Of a stretch of DNA of 64,000 nucleotides, positions 32,965 to 47,301 are shown in pieces. A program made the translations under genes and the position numbers. The stretch covers positions 49,577,443 to 49,641,442 of the forward strand of contig OZ022346.1 of the NCBI GenBank assembly GCA_963989245.1, written 5' to 3'. Origin of the DNA: Nansenia antarctica (Eukaryota > Chordata > Actinopteri > Argentiniformes > Microstomatidae). Under the pieces are notes generated by a model, which was not told the origin of the DNA, did not search any database, and saw only the letters and a list, made by a program, of their open reading frames with translations. Position 1 is the stretch's first letter, and each line of letters opens with the position of its first letter.

Positions 32965-34780
32965 GTGACGTCTCAGCGCCTATGGAAGATTGTGTATAAT
33001 GAGCTGGGGGGATGTCCAACTCCCAGCATCCTCGGGTGGCCCCAGGACCATTTCCTAAGTCTGCTTGCTATTGACATGGCCTTACAGTACATGAAGCTTG
33101 GTTTCTTCAAACTTTATAATATTTTTAAAACTCACTGCCATTGCTGTTGTATGTGAACATGAGACAATATTTTGTTATTTAACTCTGACATGAAGCCTAT
33201 GCAGATTGAACTTGTGGTATTTATTATAAATGTCAAGATGCATTCTGTAAGCAAAGACGACATATCTGCTACCTGTCTATAGTGATGTTGCAGGTGTTTA
33301 GAAAATGGATAAAGATTACCCACCTTATATTCCTTTTGTAATTCAATATGTTTTCTCAAGAATTGTGTATATTGTGAAGAAACATGTATTTGTAAATAAA
33401 TAGTAAATCTATTCTTCTAAACACAGAGTGTATATGCAACCAAATACTAAACATGAAATAGGGGGACTATCATGCATGAGAGTGTTCTTGTTTATAAATG
33501 GTTTAAACAATACAAATGTCCTCCAATAAAAGCTGACAATCTGTATTTTAACTTCATATTAAAACCTTGTTCTTGCCTTTCTGTTATTTCCCCTTGAAAA
33601 ATAACAGAAAAAGTAAGGGCAGAGTCTTGATATTAAACTCTGACTTTTCTTGCTGTCCATAGGACTTGTATAGATGGGGATGCTGCTATCTGGCACTACT
33701 ATCCAAGGCTGTTAGTCATGACTCAAGTCATCTCTGAGGTGGTACCTCCACCGGAGGCCCTGGCTCCCTCTGACAGCCCTGTGAATACTCGGGATGAAGC
33801 CACTCCTGTGAAACATCGTCACGGGGAGACCAAGATGGAAGTGGGAGGAGCTACTGAGGAGCCTCCTGGAGACTGGTGTGAACCTGTAGAAGATGATGAT
33901 GAAGATGATGATGATGATGATGATGAAAATGACGCACGCATGACCCACGCATTTTTGTCCGAAGGGAGGCGGAAGAGGAGAGTCTTGCAGGGGAGAGTGA
34001 ACGGAGCGGGAGCGTAGCGGGCAGTGAGAAGAACTTCAAGAAGAGGGCCAATAACCAGTATGTTGGTATTGTTTATTGTTGGCCGTGTTCATAGTACCAA
34101 ATATCAATTATGTGACTTCTAGCCATAGTGTATAATACTGGTCATTCTGTAGCAAATGGTTACTGGATATATTTCCCTATAATCCTCTTTGTAGATAGCC
34201 TTTTGATGTCTTGTCATATCTGTATCTGTATTTCTGTTATTCCACTATGCTTTTCCTAATGATTCAGTATTCATCTCATGTCAATTTTTAGTTTGTCACG
34301 TAGGAAAAGAACGAAACCTGAAGAGGGATGGGAGGAATGGCCAGTACTTGGAGACGGGTGGATGCGCAAAGTGGTCGTTCGTCGCTCAGGTTCCAGTGTC
34401 GGCCAGAAAGATGTTTATTACATGAGGTAAAAACTACCTGGCAGACTTTATCTGATATTTTTAGACCAATGGTTAGTGCAGATTTTTTGACAACTGATAT
34501 GATGATCATAATCTCAATCTGAATAGCACAAATGGATACCAAAGGTTTTCCTACAAACTTTTGTCGTTCGCAGTCCGTTGGGGGAGCGTGTGAGAAGTCG
34601 AGTTGAACTTTCCAAAAACCTGGGAGGAACTCTTGACATGTCAATGTTCAAGTACAAAACAGGGCTGTTCGTAGATGGCCAACAGAAACCCATGCGTAAG
34701 AGAAGGAAGGTAATGAAAAAGCTTTTTAATGAAAAAAAACCCTTTTCTCCCTGATGAATATTTCAGCATATTCTAGTTAG
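32965..34780 (+). repeat. Array unit 4
   Basis: Exons are A 32965-33035, B 33663-34057, C 34292-34426 and D 34574-34709. The A-B intron has lost AAATTACT near 33280. GCGTAGCGG in B is a stop in the upstream frame but a silent GTG to GTA change in the frame that joins exon C. Confidence 0.9.
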
Positions 34781-36601
34781 GTGACGTCTCAGCGCCTATG
34801 GAAGATTGTGTATAATGAGCTGGGGGGATGTCCAACTCCCAGGATCCTCGGGTGGCCCCAGGACCATTTCCTAAGTCTGCTTGCTATTGACATGGCCTTA
34901 CAGTACATGAAGCTTGGTTTCTTCAAACTTTATAATATTTTTAAAACTCACTGCCATTGCTGTTGTATGTGAACATGAGACAATATTTTGTTATTTAACT
35001 CTGACATGAAGCCTATGCAGATTGAACTTGTGGTATTTATTATAAATGTCAAGATGCATTCTGTAAGCAAAGACGACATATCTGCTACCTGTCTAAATTA
35101 CTATAGTGATGTTGCAGGTGTTTAGAAAATTGATAAAGATTACCCACCTTATATTCCTTTTGTAATTCAATATGTTTTCTCAAGAATTGTGTATATTGTG
35201 AAGAAACATGTATTTGTAAATAAATAGTAAATCTATTCTTCTAAACACAGAGTGTATATGCAACCAAATACTAAACATGAAATAGGGGGACTATCATGCA
35301 TGAGAGTGTTCTTGTTTATAAATGGTTTAAACAATACAAATGTCCTCCAATAAAAGCTGACAATCTGTATTTTAACTTCATATTAAAACCTTGTTCTTGC
35401 CTTTCTGTTATTTCCCCTTGAAAAATAACAGAAAAAGTAAGGGCAGAGTCTTGATATTAAACTCTGACTTTTCTTGCTGTCCATAGGACTTGTATAGATG
35501 GGGATGCTGCTATCTGGCACTACTATCCAAGGCTGTTAGTCATGACTCAAGTCATCTCTGAGGTGGTACCTCCACCGGAGGCCCTGGCTCCCTCTGACAG
35601 CCCTGTGAATACTCGGGATGAAGCCACTCCTGTGAAACATCGTCACGGGGAGACCAAGATGGAAGTGGGAGGAGCTACTGAGGAGCCTCCTGGAGACTGG
35701 TGTGAACCTGTAGAAGATGATGATGAAGATGATGATGATGATGATGAAAATGACGCACGCATGACCCACGCATTTTTGTCCGAAGGGAGGCGGAAGAGGA
35801 GAGTCTTGCAGGGGAGAGTGAACGGAGCGGGAGCGTGGCGGGCAGTGAGAAGAACTTCAAGAAGAGGGCCAATAACCAGTATGTTGGTATTGTTTATTGT
35901 TGGCCGTGTTCATAGTACCAAATATCAATTATGTGACTTCTAGCCATAGTGTATAATACTGGTCATTCTGTAGCAAATGGTTACTGGATATATTTCCCTA
36001 TAATCCTCTTTGTAGATAGCCTTTTGATGTCTTGTCATATCTGTATCTGTATTTCTGTTATTCCACTATGCTTTTCCTAATGATTCAGTATTCATCTCAT
36101 GTCAATTTTTAGTTTGTCACGTAGGAAAAGAACGAAACCTGAAGAGGGATGGGAGGAATGGCCAGTACTTGGAGACGGGTGGATGCGCAAAGTGGTCGTT
36201 CGTCGCTCAGGTTCCAGTGTCGGCCAGAAAGATGTTTATTACATGAGGTAAAAACTACCTGGCAGACTTTATCTGATATTTTTAGACCAATGGTTAGTGC
36301 AGATTTTTTGACAACTGATATGATGATCATAATCTCAATCTGAATAGCACAAATGGATACCAAAGGTTTTCCTACAAACTTTTGTCGTTCGCAGTCCGTT
36401 GGGGGAGCGTGTGAGAAGTCGAGTTGAACTTTCCAAAAACCTGGGAGGAACTCTTGACATGTCAATGTTCAAGTACAAAACAGGGCTGTTCGTAGATGGC
36501 CTACAGAAACCCATGCGTAAGAGAAGGAAGGTAATGAAAAAGCTTTTTAATGAAAAAAACAACTTTTCTCCCTGATGAATATTTCAGCATATTCTAGTTA
36601 G
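34781..36601 (+). repeat. Array unit 5
   Basis: Exons are A 34781-34851 (AGCATC changed to AGGATC), B 35487-35878, C 36113-36247 and D 36395-36530. D reads CTACAG for CAACAG (Gln to Leu). The Asp run is shorter by two codons than in unit 1. Confidence 0.9.
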
Positions 36602-38407
36602 GTGACGTCTCAGCGCCTATGGAAGATTGTGTATAATGAGCTGGGGGGATGTCCAACTCCCAGCATCCTCGGGTGGCCCCAGGACCATTTCCTAAGTCTG
36701 CTTGCTATTGACATGGCCTTACAGTACATGAAGCTTGGTTTCTTCAAACTTTATAATATTTTTAAAATTCACTGCCATTGCTGTTGTATGTGAACATGAG
36801 ACAATATTTTGTTATTTAACTCTGACATGAAGCCTATGCAGATTGAACTTGTGGTATTTATTATAAATGTCAAGATGCATTCTGTAAGCAAAGACGACAT
36901 ATCTGCTACCTGTCTAAATTACTATAGTGATGTTGCAGGTGTTTAGAAAATTGATAAAGATTACCCACCTTATATTCCTTTTGTAATTCAATATGTTTTC
37001 TCAAGAATTGTGTATATTGTGAAGAAACATGTATTTGTAAATAAATAGTAAATCTATTCTTCTAAACACAGAGTGTATATGCAACCAAATACTAAACATG
37101 AAATAGGGGGACTATCATGCATGAGAGTGTTCTTGTTTATAAATGGTTTAAACAATACAAATGTCCTCCAATAAAAGCTGACAATCTGTATTTTAACTTC
37201 ATATTAAAACCTTGTTCTTGCCTTTCTGTTATTTCCCCTTGAAAAATAACAGAAAAAGTAAGGGCAGAGTCTTGATATTAAACTCTGACTTTTCTTGCTG
37301 TCCATAGGACTTGTATAGATGGGGATGCTGCTATCTGGCACTACTATCCAAGGCTGTTAGTCATTACTCAAGTCATCTCTGAGGTGGTACCTCCACCGGA
37401 GGCCCTGGCTCCCTCTGACAGCCCTGTGAATACTTGGGATGAAGCCACTCCTGTGAAACATCGTCACGGGGAGACCAAGATGGAAGTGGGAGGAGCTACT
37501 GAGGAGCCTCCTGGAGACTGGTGTGAACCTGTAGAAGATGATGATGAAGATGAAAATGACGCACGCATGACCCACGCATTTTTGTCCGAAGGGAGGCGGA
37601 AGAGGAGAGTCTTGCAGGGGAGAGTGAACGGAGCGGGAGCGTGGCGGGCAGTGAGAAGAACTTCAAGAAGAGGGCCAATAACCAGTATGTTGGTATTGTT
37701 TATTGTTGGCCGTGTTCATAGTACCAAATATCAATTATGTGACTTCTAGCCATAGTGTATAATACTGGTCATTCTGTAGCAAATGGTTACTGGATATATT
37801 TCCCTATAATCCTCTTTGTAGATAGCCTTTTGATGTCTTGTCATATCTGTATCTGTATTTCTGTTATTCCACTATGCTTTTCCTAATGATTCAGTATTCA
37901 TCTCATGTAAATTTTTAGTTTGTCACGTAGGAAAAGAACGAAACCTGAAGAGGGATGGGAGGAATGGCCAGTACTTGGAGACGGGTGGATGCGCAAAGTG
38001 GTCGTTCGTCGCTCAGGTTCCAGTGTCGGCCAGAAAGATGTTTATTACATGAGGTAAAAACTACCTGGCAGACTTTATCTGATATTTTTAGACCAATGGT
38101 TAGTGCAGATTTTTTGACAACTGATATGATGATCATAATCTCAATCTGAATAGCACAAATGGATACCAAAGGTTTTCTTACAAACTTTTGTCGTTCGCAG
38201 TCCGTTGGGGGAGCGTGTGAGAAGTCGAGTTGAACTTTCCAAAAACCTGGGAGGAACTCTTGACATGTCAATGTTCAAGTACAAAACAGGGCTGTTCGTA
38301 GATGGCCAACAGAAACCCATGCGTAAGAGAAGGAAGGTAATGAAAAAGCTTTTTAATGAAAAAAACAACTTTTCTCCCTGATGAATATTTCAGCATATTC
38401 TAGTTAG
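36602..38407 (+). repeat. Array unit 6
   Basis: Exons are A 36602-36672, B 37308-37684, C 37919-38053 and D 38201-38336. It has the shortest Asp run (EDDDEDEND). The Met codon of LVMTQ is ATT, and Arg in NTRDE is TGG (Trp). Confidence 0.9.
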
Positions 38408-40226
38408 GTGACGTCTCAGCGCCTATGGAAGATTGTGTATAATGAGCTGGGGGGATGTCCAACTCCCAGCATCCTCGGGTGGCCCCAGGACCATTTCCTA
38501 AGTCTGCTTGCTATTGACATGGCCGTACAGTACATGAAGCTTGGTTTCTTCAAACTTTATAATATTTTTAAAACTCACTGCCATTGCTGTTGTATGTGAA
38601 CATGAGACAATATTTTGTTATTTAACTCTGACATGAAGCCTATGCAGATTGAACTTGTGGTATTTATTATAAATGTCAAGATGCATTCTGTAAGCAAAGA
38701 CGACATATCTGCTACCTGTCTAAATTACTATAGTGATGTTGCAGGTGTTTAGAAAATTGATAAAGATTACCCACCTTATATTCCTTTTGTAATTCAATAT
38801 GTTTTCTCAAGAATTGTGTATATTGTGAAGAAACATGTATTTGTAAATAAATAGTAAATCTATTCTTCTAAACACAGAGTGTATATGCAACCAAATACTA
38901 AACATGAAATAGGGGGACTATCATGCATGAGTGTTCTTGTTTATAAATGGTTTAAACAATACAAATGTCCTCCAATAAAAGCTGACAATCTGTATTTTAA
39001 CTTCATATTAAAACCTTGTTCTTGCCTTTCTGTTATTTCCCCTTGAAAAATAACAGAAAAAGTAAGGGCAGAGTCTTGATATTAAACTCTGACTTTTCTT
39101 GCTGTCCATAGGACTTGTATAGATGGGGATGCTGCTATCTGGCACTACTATCCAAGGCTGTTAGTCATGACTCAAGTCATCTCTGAGGTGGTACCTCCAC
39201 CGGAGGCCCTGGCTCCCTCTGACAGCCCTGTGAATACTCGGGATGAAGCCACTCCTGTGAAACATCGTCACGGGGAGACCAAGATGGAAGTGGGAGGAGC
39301 TACTGAGGAGCCTCCTGGAGACTGGTGTGAACCTGTAGAAGATGATGATGAAGATGATGATGATGATGATGAAAATGACGCACGCATGACCCACGCATTT
39401 TTGTCCGAAGGGAGGCGGAAGAGGAGAGTCTTGCAGGGGAGAGTGAACGGAGCGGGAGCGTGGCGGGCAGTGAGAAGAACTTCAAGAAGAGGGCCAATAA
39501 CCAGTATGTTGGTATTGTTTATTGTTGGCCGTGTTCATAGTACCAAATATCAATTATGTGACTTCTAGCCATAGTGTATAATACTGGTCATTCTGTAGCA
39601 AATGGTTACTGGATATATTTCCCTATAATCCTCTTTGTAGATAGCCTTTTGATGTCTTGTCATATCTGTATCTGTATTTCTGTTATTCCACTATGCTTTT
39701 CCTAATGATTCAGTATTCATCTCATGTAAATTTTTAGTTTGTCACGTAGGAAAAGAACGAAACCTGAAGAGGGATGGGAGGAATGGCCAGTACTTGGAGA
39801 CGGGTGGATGCGCAAAGTGGTCGTTCGTCGCTCAGGTTCCAGTGTCGGCCAGTAAGATGTTTATTACATGAGGTAAAAACTACCTGGCAGACTTTATCTG
39901 ATATTTTTAGACCAATGGTTAGTGCAGATTTTTTGACAACTGATATGATGATCATAATCTCAATCTGAATAGCACAAATGGATACCAAAGGTTTTCTTAC
40001 AAACTTTTGTCGTTCGCAGTCCGTTGGGGGAGCGTGTGAGAAGTCGAGTTGAACTTTCCAAAAACCTGGGAGGAACTCTTGACATGTCAATGTTCAAGTA
40101 CAAAACAGGGCTGTTCGTAGATGGCCAACAGAAACCCATGCGTAAGAGAAGGAAGGTAATGAAAAAGCTTTTTAATGAAAAAAACAACTTTTCTCCCTGA
40201 TGAATATTTCAGCATATTCTAGTTAG
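38408..40226 (+). repeat. Array unit 7, MBD exon with a stop
   Basis: Exons are A 38408-38478, B 39112-39503, C 39738-39872 and D 40020-40155. In exon C, GGCCAGAAAGAT is GGCCAGTAAGAT, so TAA at 39853-39855 ends the MBD after VGQ. A protein reading through the whole array would stop here. Confidence 0.9.
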
Positions 40227-41805
40227 GTGACGTCTCAGCGCCTATGGAAGATTGTGTATAATGAGCTGGGGGGATGTCCAACTCCCAGCATCCTCGGGTG
40301 GCCCCAGGACCATTTCCTAAGTCTGCTTGCTATTGACATGGCCTTACAGTACATGAAGCTTGGTTTCTTCAAACTTTATAATATTTTTAAAACTCACTGC
40401 CATTGCTGTTGTATGTGAACATGAGACAATATTTTGTTATTTAACTCTGACATGAAGCCTATGCAGATTGAACTTGTGGTATTTATTATAAATGTCAAGA
40501 TGCATTCTGTAAGCAAAGACGACATATCTGCTACCTGTCTAAATTACTATAGTGATGTTGCAGGTGTTTAGAAAATTGATAAAGATTACCCACCTTATAT
40601 TCCTTTTGTAATTCAATATGTTTTCTCAAGAATTGTGTATATTGTGAAGAAACATGTATTTGTAAATAAATAGTAAATCTATTCTTCTAAACACAGAGTG
40701 TATATGCAACCAAATACTAAACATGAAATAGGGGGACTATCATGCATGAGAGTGTTCTTGTTTATAAATGGTTTAAACAATACAAATGTCCTCCAATAAA
40801 AGCTGACAATCTGTATTTTAACTTCATATTAAAACCTTGTTCTTGCCTTTCTGTTATTTCCCCTTGAAAAATAACAGAAAAAGTAAGGGCAGAGTCTTGA
40901 TATTAAACTCTGACTTTTCTTGCTGTCCATAGGACTTGTATAGATGGGGATGCTGCTATCTGGCACTACTATCCAAGGCTGTTAGTCATGACTCAAGTCA
41001 TCTCTGAGGTGGTACCTCCACCGGAGGCCCTGGCTCCCTCTGACAGCCCTGTGAATACTCGGGATGAAGCCACTCCTGTGAAACATCGTCACGGGGAGAC
41101 CAAGATGGAAGTGGGAGGAGCTACTGAGGAGCCTCCTGGAGACTGGTGTGAACCTGTAGAAGATGATGATGAAGATGATGATGATGATGATGATGATGAA
41201 AATGACGCACGCATGACCCACACATTTTTGTCTGAAGGGAGGCGGAAGAGGAGAGTCTTGCAGGGGAGAGTGAACGGAGCGGGAGCGTGGCGGGCAGTGA
41301 GAAGAACTTCAAGAAGAGGGCCAATAACCAGTATGTTGGTATTGTTTATTGTTGGCCGTGTTCATAGTACCAAATATCAATTATGTGACTTCTAGCCATA
41401 GTGTATAATACTGGTCATTCTGTAGCAAATGGTTACTGGATATATTTCCCTATAATCCTCTTTGTAGATAGCCTTTTGATGTCTTGTCATATCTGTATCT
41501 GTATTTCTGTTATTCCACTATGCTTTTCCTAATGATTCAGAATTCATCTCATGTCAATTTTTAGTTTGTCACGTAGGAAAAGAACGAAACCTGAAGAGGG
41601 ATGGGAGGAATGGCCAGTACTTGGAGACGGGTGGATGCGCAAAGTGGTCGTTCGTCGCTCAGGTTCCAGTGTCGGCCAGAAAGATGTTTATTACATGAGG
41701 TAAAAACTACCTGGCAGACTTTATCTGATATTTTTAGACCAATGGTTAGTGCAGATTTTTTGACAACTGATATGATGATCATAATCTCAATCTGAATAGC
41801 ACAAG

Positions 41806-42219
41806 TGGAACAGCTCAGCAAGGCGTGGCCAGCGTCTCTCCTTGGATAATCCAATGGCCCTTATGTCAATGGGCTCAGAATCCCAGATGATACCAGAGAT
41901 GATGCCTCCCCCCAAGGAACTGGGATCTCCAGCAATGAACTTTGAACAGTCTTTGTGGAACCAGTATGCTGCTGCTTTCACCAATGGGCTGACCATGAAG
42001 ACTAATGAGATATCTGTCATCCAAAATGGAGGCATTCCCTTCCCCGGGAGCCTTGCTGGTGGTCCTCTCGCTGGCTCCACTGGTGGGGTTATGAAGATGG
42101 ACAGGTCCCACTCTGGCCTGCCTGCCACCATGGCCGAAATGGAGAAGAACGGCTCAGCAAGCGGGCCGAAATCCCAATTCCCACATTTCATGGAGGAGGG
42201 AAAAATTGCAGTGAATTAG
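41806..42219 (+). CDS. sall4: sall4 last coding exon, C-terminal 137 residues
   Basis: SALL4 is a nuclear zinc-finger transcription factor needed for stem-cell maintenance and limb and heart development. The frame WNSSARRGQRLSLDNPMAL, then WNQYAAAFTNGL, MKTNEISVIQNGG and QFPHFMEEGKIAVN followed by TAG, is the zinc-finger-free C-terminus of the Sal family. The QFPHF...KIAV ending fits SALL4 rather than SALL1 or SALL3. The neighbouring atp9a gene downstream on the same strand supports this, because the SALL4-ATP9A pair is conserved in vertebrates. The zinc-finger exons are absent: the sequence just upstream is array intron, diverging at 41805. No acceptor of its own is visible, so the exon is orphaned here. 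The rest must lie elsewhere if the assembly is right. Confidence 0.85.
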   Translation, partial: WNSSARRGQRLSLDNPMALMSMGSESQMIPEMMPPPKELGSPAMNFEQSLWNQYAAAFTNGLTMKTNEISVIQNGGIPFPGSLAGGPLAGSTGGVMKMDRSHSGLPATMAEMEKNGSASGPKSQFPHFMEEGKIAVN

Positions 42220-44990
42220 TTTGAAAATAGAAGGCTGTTTTTTGCTTATTGTTTGTTCACTGCAATGTACAGATTGAATGTTCATTGTGGCACTGTTGGT
42301 ACTAGCCACTTGCTCTTTATCGGGCACAATCAATACTTTTCAAGCGTAGAACTCTCAGTGGATATAATGGTGCAGCTCATACTTTTGCTATCCTTTGAAT
42401 AACACCCCTTAAATAAATGTTCTCGTAGTTTTTTTTAAAATTATAACTTGATATAACTACTGTAGTTGTATTAACTGTTTTGTTATTTTCCTAATATGCG
42501 GGTATTTGTGTGAATCCTTTTAGTCTTGTATCCAGAAGTTGAATGTATGGCTTACCGGTACTTGAAACTGCTTTAAAATTCAGAATGTCTCCCTGATGAC
42601 ACATACTTTGAAGGATTTTGTCTAGCATTAGAAAAGCTTCAGGGTATGGTCGATATAATAGACACAATTGTTTTAGTGTTTATGATAACCACACTGTTGT
42701 TTATCCTTTTTCCTCTGTACATGACTGTGTGACATGACTTTTTATAAAATTGTAGTTTTGTAATGGTGAATGTTGTTGGCATGTTGCCTCAGAGGGAAGT
42801 TTTTTGATAATTCAAAATGGTTGGAAGATTCTCTGAGGCGCTCGATTGAAAGAAATACCATTCAGGTGTCATGTCCTTTCCTTAAATGCAGGCTGGCTTG
42901 CTCAGTCATCCGTTTTGGATGTCATGGTTATTTCCTAACTGGATTTCACATGAAGATAGTTTGTCTTCTCTCTAAAACAAAAACCTCATGCGAAGTGCCT
43001 AGCTTGAACCTGAAATGTTGCTATTGTTCTTTTTTAAAGCACCACAAGATTGTAATGAAGGTTATTTGTCTGTATGTGTTTGACTGATACTATATTGTTC
43101 CCATGTAGCATTGCATTGTTTCTGGATTTATTTTTTCCTCAATTCTTATTTACGAAGATCTGTTAAACATGTTCTTTCTGCTCCCAATATTCCCTTTTTG
43201 TAGAGCTTCTAGGTCTTTTGGTGGGTTGTGTTCTTAAGGCTATAAAATGCTGAATGCTCTCAATCATGCCTGCACTTTATATTTCTTTTTTTTGGTAAGC
43301 TATCATATTCTACAGTTCCATTTGAAACCAGTCATCTCAACGTTGTTATTGTGATGTTTATATTCGAGAGGGCACATCAGCTTTTCTTTCCCAGTTTCTT
43401 TTACTTAAGACGTTGAAATATTCACTGCAGAATTTGACTCTACTTCCCTCAGTTATGTTCAAACTTAAGATGAAATCCCTGTTAAGGTTGACTGTTCGAT
43501 GAAATCCCTGTTAAGGTTGACTGTTCGATGAAATCCCTGTTAAGGTTGACAGTTCGACTTTGAAATAAACGTTTTTCTCTACATTCTTAAATTGTTATAG
43601 CTTGTTAACTTTGTTATTTATGTTGCGTACAATGCCAATGCTTTTGGGGGCAAATCTCTACCTCATTTAGATATTATTATTTCCCCCCCCCCTCTCAATG
43701 GTCTGTACATTATCTGATGCATTCTGAGTAAGCAATGATATGCTTTCATTCTTCTCATCTGCTGTGTTTTATAGACATGAATGCATCACTGGACACTTTG
43801 CACAACTCAGAATGCTCAGAATAGCTGTGGACTCTTGCTGTACATTCCCCATTGATATGCATTTACCAAGTTGTGCCTTTTTTTTTTAAAAGAGCAAACC
43901 ATGTCAGAACTGCTTTGAGGTTGTCTTTACAATTCAAGAAATGTTGAGCCAGTTAGGCTTGTTTACAATGTAAATGTCCTCTTTGTTCTTTTTCATTTGT
44001 TTCCTTCATCTAAATGTTACGTTCTGGTCTTTTGAAAAAAAAAAATCAGGGTGACCTTTCCAACATTGTTTCCTCAGTTTTTCTACCACTACTAGAATTG
44101 CTGCTCTAGAAAATGTCTGACATCGCCATAATAATATTAATATATTATTTCAAAGTGAATTATTTTGACTGCTTTAGGAGTGTTGTATCAAAACGTACTC
44201 AGGACAAAAGAATAGGACTGGGTGAGTTCTTGCTGCTTTACTTTAATTTGCATATGGGACAACTGATTTCCATCGAGTCTCCTTCAAATGACTTTCTTGG
44301 AGTAGTTGCTGATCTCATGTGTCCCAGCAATGGATTACACTCTATTACAATGTTCGCTGTACAATCAATTTGCATCCTCAACCAAATCAATTTGCATCTT
44401 CAACTAAAACTGTGTGCCTTCTGGTCACATTGTCTATCCCACAATCAAATCTAATAAGTACAGTCTCAACTAGTGACCAAATACATTGAGGTCAAAATAA
44501 TGAAATATTGGTCTTGGATGTATTTATCTAACACCACTAAAACAGTTGGGTAGGCAAAACAATGATAACCAGGTATCAAAAACATGGAGGTAGGTTTTTT
44601 TTAGGGAGGAAAATGTCATTGATCCAAGATCTATAGCTTATGGTTTTTAAATGTGACATTTTGCAGGCTGGGAGCTACACAGTTTCTACGGATGGAGAGG
44701 TGGGGCAGGTGCTCATAGGCATGTCTCCTTATCAATAAAGTCAAAATACGTCTAAAGCACTCTAGGATCAATTAAAAAAACACTTTTATTAGAACTACAT
44801 CTGACTTAATTGCACTCCAAATCTATCTTGTTTGATGAAGTGACATAGCATCAGCACTGATAAGGCACAATAGAGAGAGGCCAACGCCAGCCAGTCCAAA
44901 GCAGCCACTGACAGCTGGGAGAGCCTCCGCCCAGAACGCAGACAGACAGACAGCGGGGCGGATTTCGCCGAGCGTCAACGGGGGCTGCCT
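42220..44990 (+). other. sall4 3' untranslated region and sall4-atp9a intergenic DNA
   Basis: T-rich sequence with possible polyadenylation signals near 42414 (AATAAA) and 43563 (AATAAA). A 29-bp unit GATGAAATCCCTGTTAAGGT TGACTGTTC is repeated three times at 43469-43557. No supported ORF. The GC content rises near 44890-44960, before the atp9a start, as expected for its promoter. Confidence 0.6.
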
Positions 44991-44996
44991 GCAGGA

Positions 44997-45333
44997 ATGA
45001 CGGACAATATTCCTTTACAACCAGTGAGACACAAAAAAAGACACGACAATAAAAACAGGAATGGGTAAGAACACTATGGGCGTTGAATAGAATGTAAATG
45101 TAATTACTGAGAACGATCTTAGGCGGAGTGAGATGAGAGGCTGTTATTTCGCTTGTCCGCTGCTAACGAATGAATGTAATTGTTTACAATACAATAGCGC
45201 GGAACTGCAGCTGACATTATATATAACGTTCATACAGAATATGCGTATTGTAACCCTATTTGGTCAAACAAGTGATTGACGGGCAAGGCTAGGGAAATAC
45301 ATGTGTAATAGAATGTGTGTAGTTCATTGTCGC

Positions 45334-45414
<81 letters not shown>

Positions 45415-47247
45415 AGAGAGGGAGGACATCCTTGTTCCGGGTGCTGGCGGTGATGGTGAAATATATTATAAGTGTCCATGCCAAATATTTATTTTTGTAG
45501 ATTATAGCCTGGGATTGGGACGTGGGACGACCAAAACCAAATTATTATTATTATATTATATTATATTATTACCAAACGGAATGATGTGTGTCATTGCGTC
45601 GAGCCAGCACAGGGCAGGCCTCGGAAGAATATTCAGGAGCACTTGTTTACAATACACGACAGCAAGCTGTGTGCGGTACACTGATGATGTAACTAGCTAA
45701 TGACACATGCATTCATCATATGTCCTTACGTGAAATGGAATGGAAATAACGTTCATCAAAGTGTATTTATGATGGTGAAAGCTTAAAATTCTGTAACACA
45801 CCCATGAATACACATGCTATTATCCACCTGTCATTTGTCGAGCCCCCCTCTCCTCGGACAGTAGGCTGGTAGATACAGTGGATGGAAGGTGCTTTAAGAA
45901 GGATTTCAGTTTTAGTATTGAAATAGATCAACATCAATTTAAAGATGATTTGTGTCTGGATATTTCCCAAGTGAATACAGTGGGCGGATAGCATACAAGC
46001 TAGCCTATCTTGATTCAAAATATAATGGACACATAAGCCTAGGCTACTCATTATTTTTTTCTTCTTCTATTCAGTCAGATTATTATGTTATAAAAATAAA
46101 TCAATTAGATATGCATGCTTTCTCCAAACTCTAGGACAGAGGGAACTTTTGATAAGTCGTGTCTCTGGCATACGGTTAACTAACTTGATTATGTTGCATA
46201 CCTAGGGCATGCCAAGGGCTGCATTCATCTACTGCAAGCAGTCCACATTTGAGCACATCTCAGTGTATTTGGAATTATGACATGATATTGTGAAATGATT
46301 ACCTTCTGGTGATGATGATTCATCACCATGAACGTTAAATATGTATAAGAAATAAGAATATGACATTTGATGATGCATAGGCCTGAGTAGGCGAGATGTT
46401 CTTGCATAGAATGTGTCTTTCAGCTTTCACCCAGAAGTGAGGCACGATGTCAGAAGAAACTGAAGGACTGTTTCACTGTGTACTAGATGCCTTCACATCC
46501 AACATATGAAATGTAAAAAAAAGTGCCAGGAAGGCCATTGTGGCACAAAACCATATCAGATCAAGTCACCTGGCCACTTTGCTAAGATCAAGTGGAATGC
46601 TTTGTTTGAGGAGGGTGGGTCAAACCAGCCGGTAGCAAATAAAGCCAATATTTACTGAGTAAGGCCTTAACCTTTCTCATCTCTATAGTTACTGATGGTT
46701 GAACTTCTCTTGACTGGGGCCATGTAGCCTGGATACGCAACATGATTTCAGATTCTGGTGGTATTTCAGTGAGAACACAACATGGAGTAATGGTTTGCAT
46801 TGCTGTCTTATCTCAGGAGCTGCTGCAGTCAATTATTGCTCTTGACTGAAGCCATGTAGGCAGGATTTATTTGTATCTTATTCCTGTAGTTTATTTGAGT
46901 AGGGACAGATACTGTACAATCAAAACTGCCACAATGAAGTCAGTCAGATACATTGCACCATAACACTTTAGCCAGTTAATTTCCAACATAGGAAATATGT
47001 ATTAAGAACACTAATGGTGTGCATTGCTGTTCCTCAGCTGCTGCCCTTGGTCAAGGTGCTGCGGGATGGGGGATTTCCGGCCCCGCACCGTGTGGCTGGG
47101 TCACCCAGAGAAGCGGGAGCAGAGGTACCCCAGGAACGTTATTAACAACCAGAAGTACAACCTCTTCACTTTCCTCCCTGGGGTGAGTGAACCTTCAACA
47201 GTTCACAACAGTTCAACTCGTTCACAAAAAGCTTGGGGACCCTGCAT

Positions 47248-47301
<54 letters not shown>

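Noticed and set aside
45230..45500. ORFs with Ser-Leu or Arg-Glu runs
   Set aside because: They translate the GA microsatellite in atp9a intron 1.
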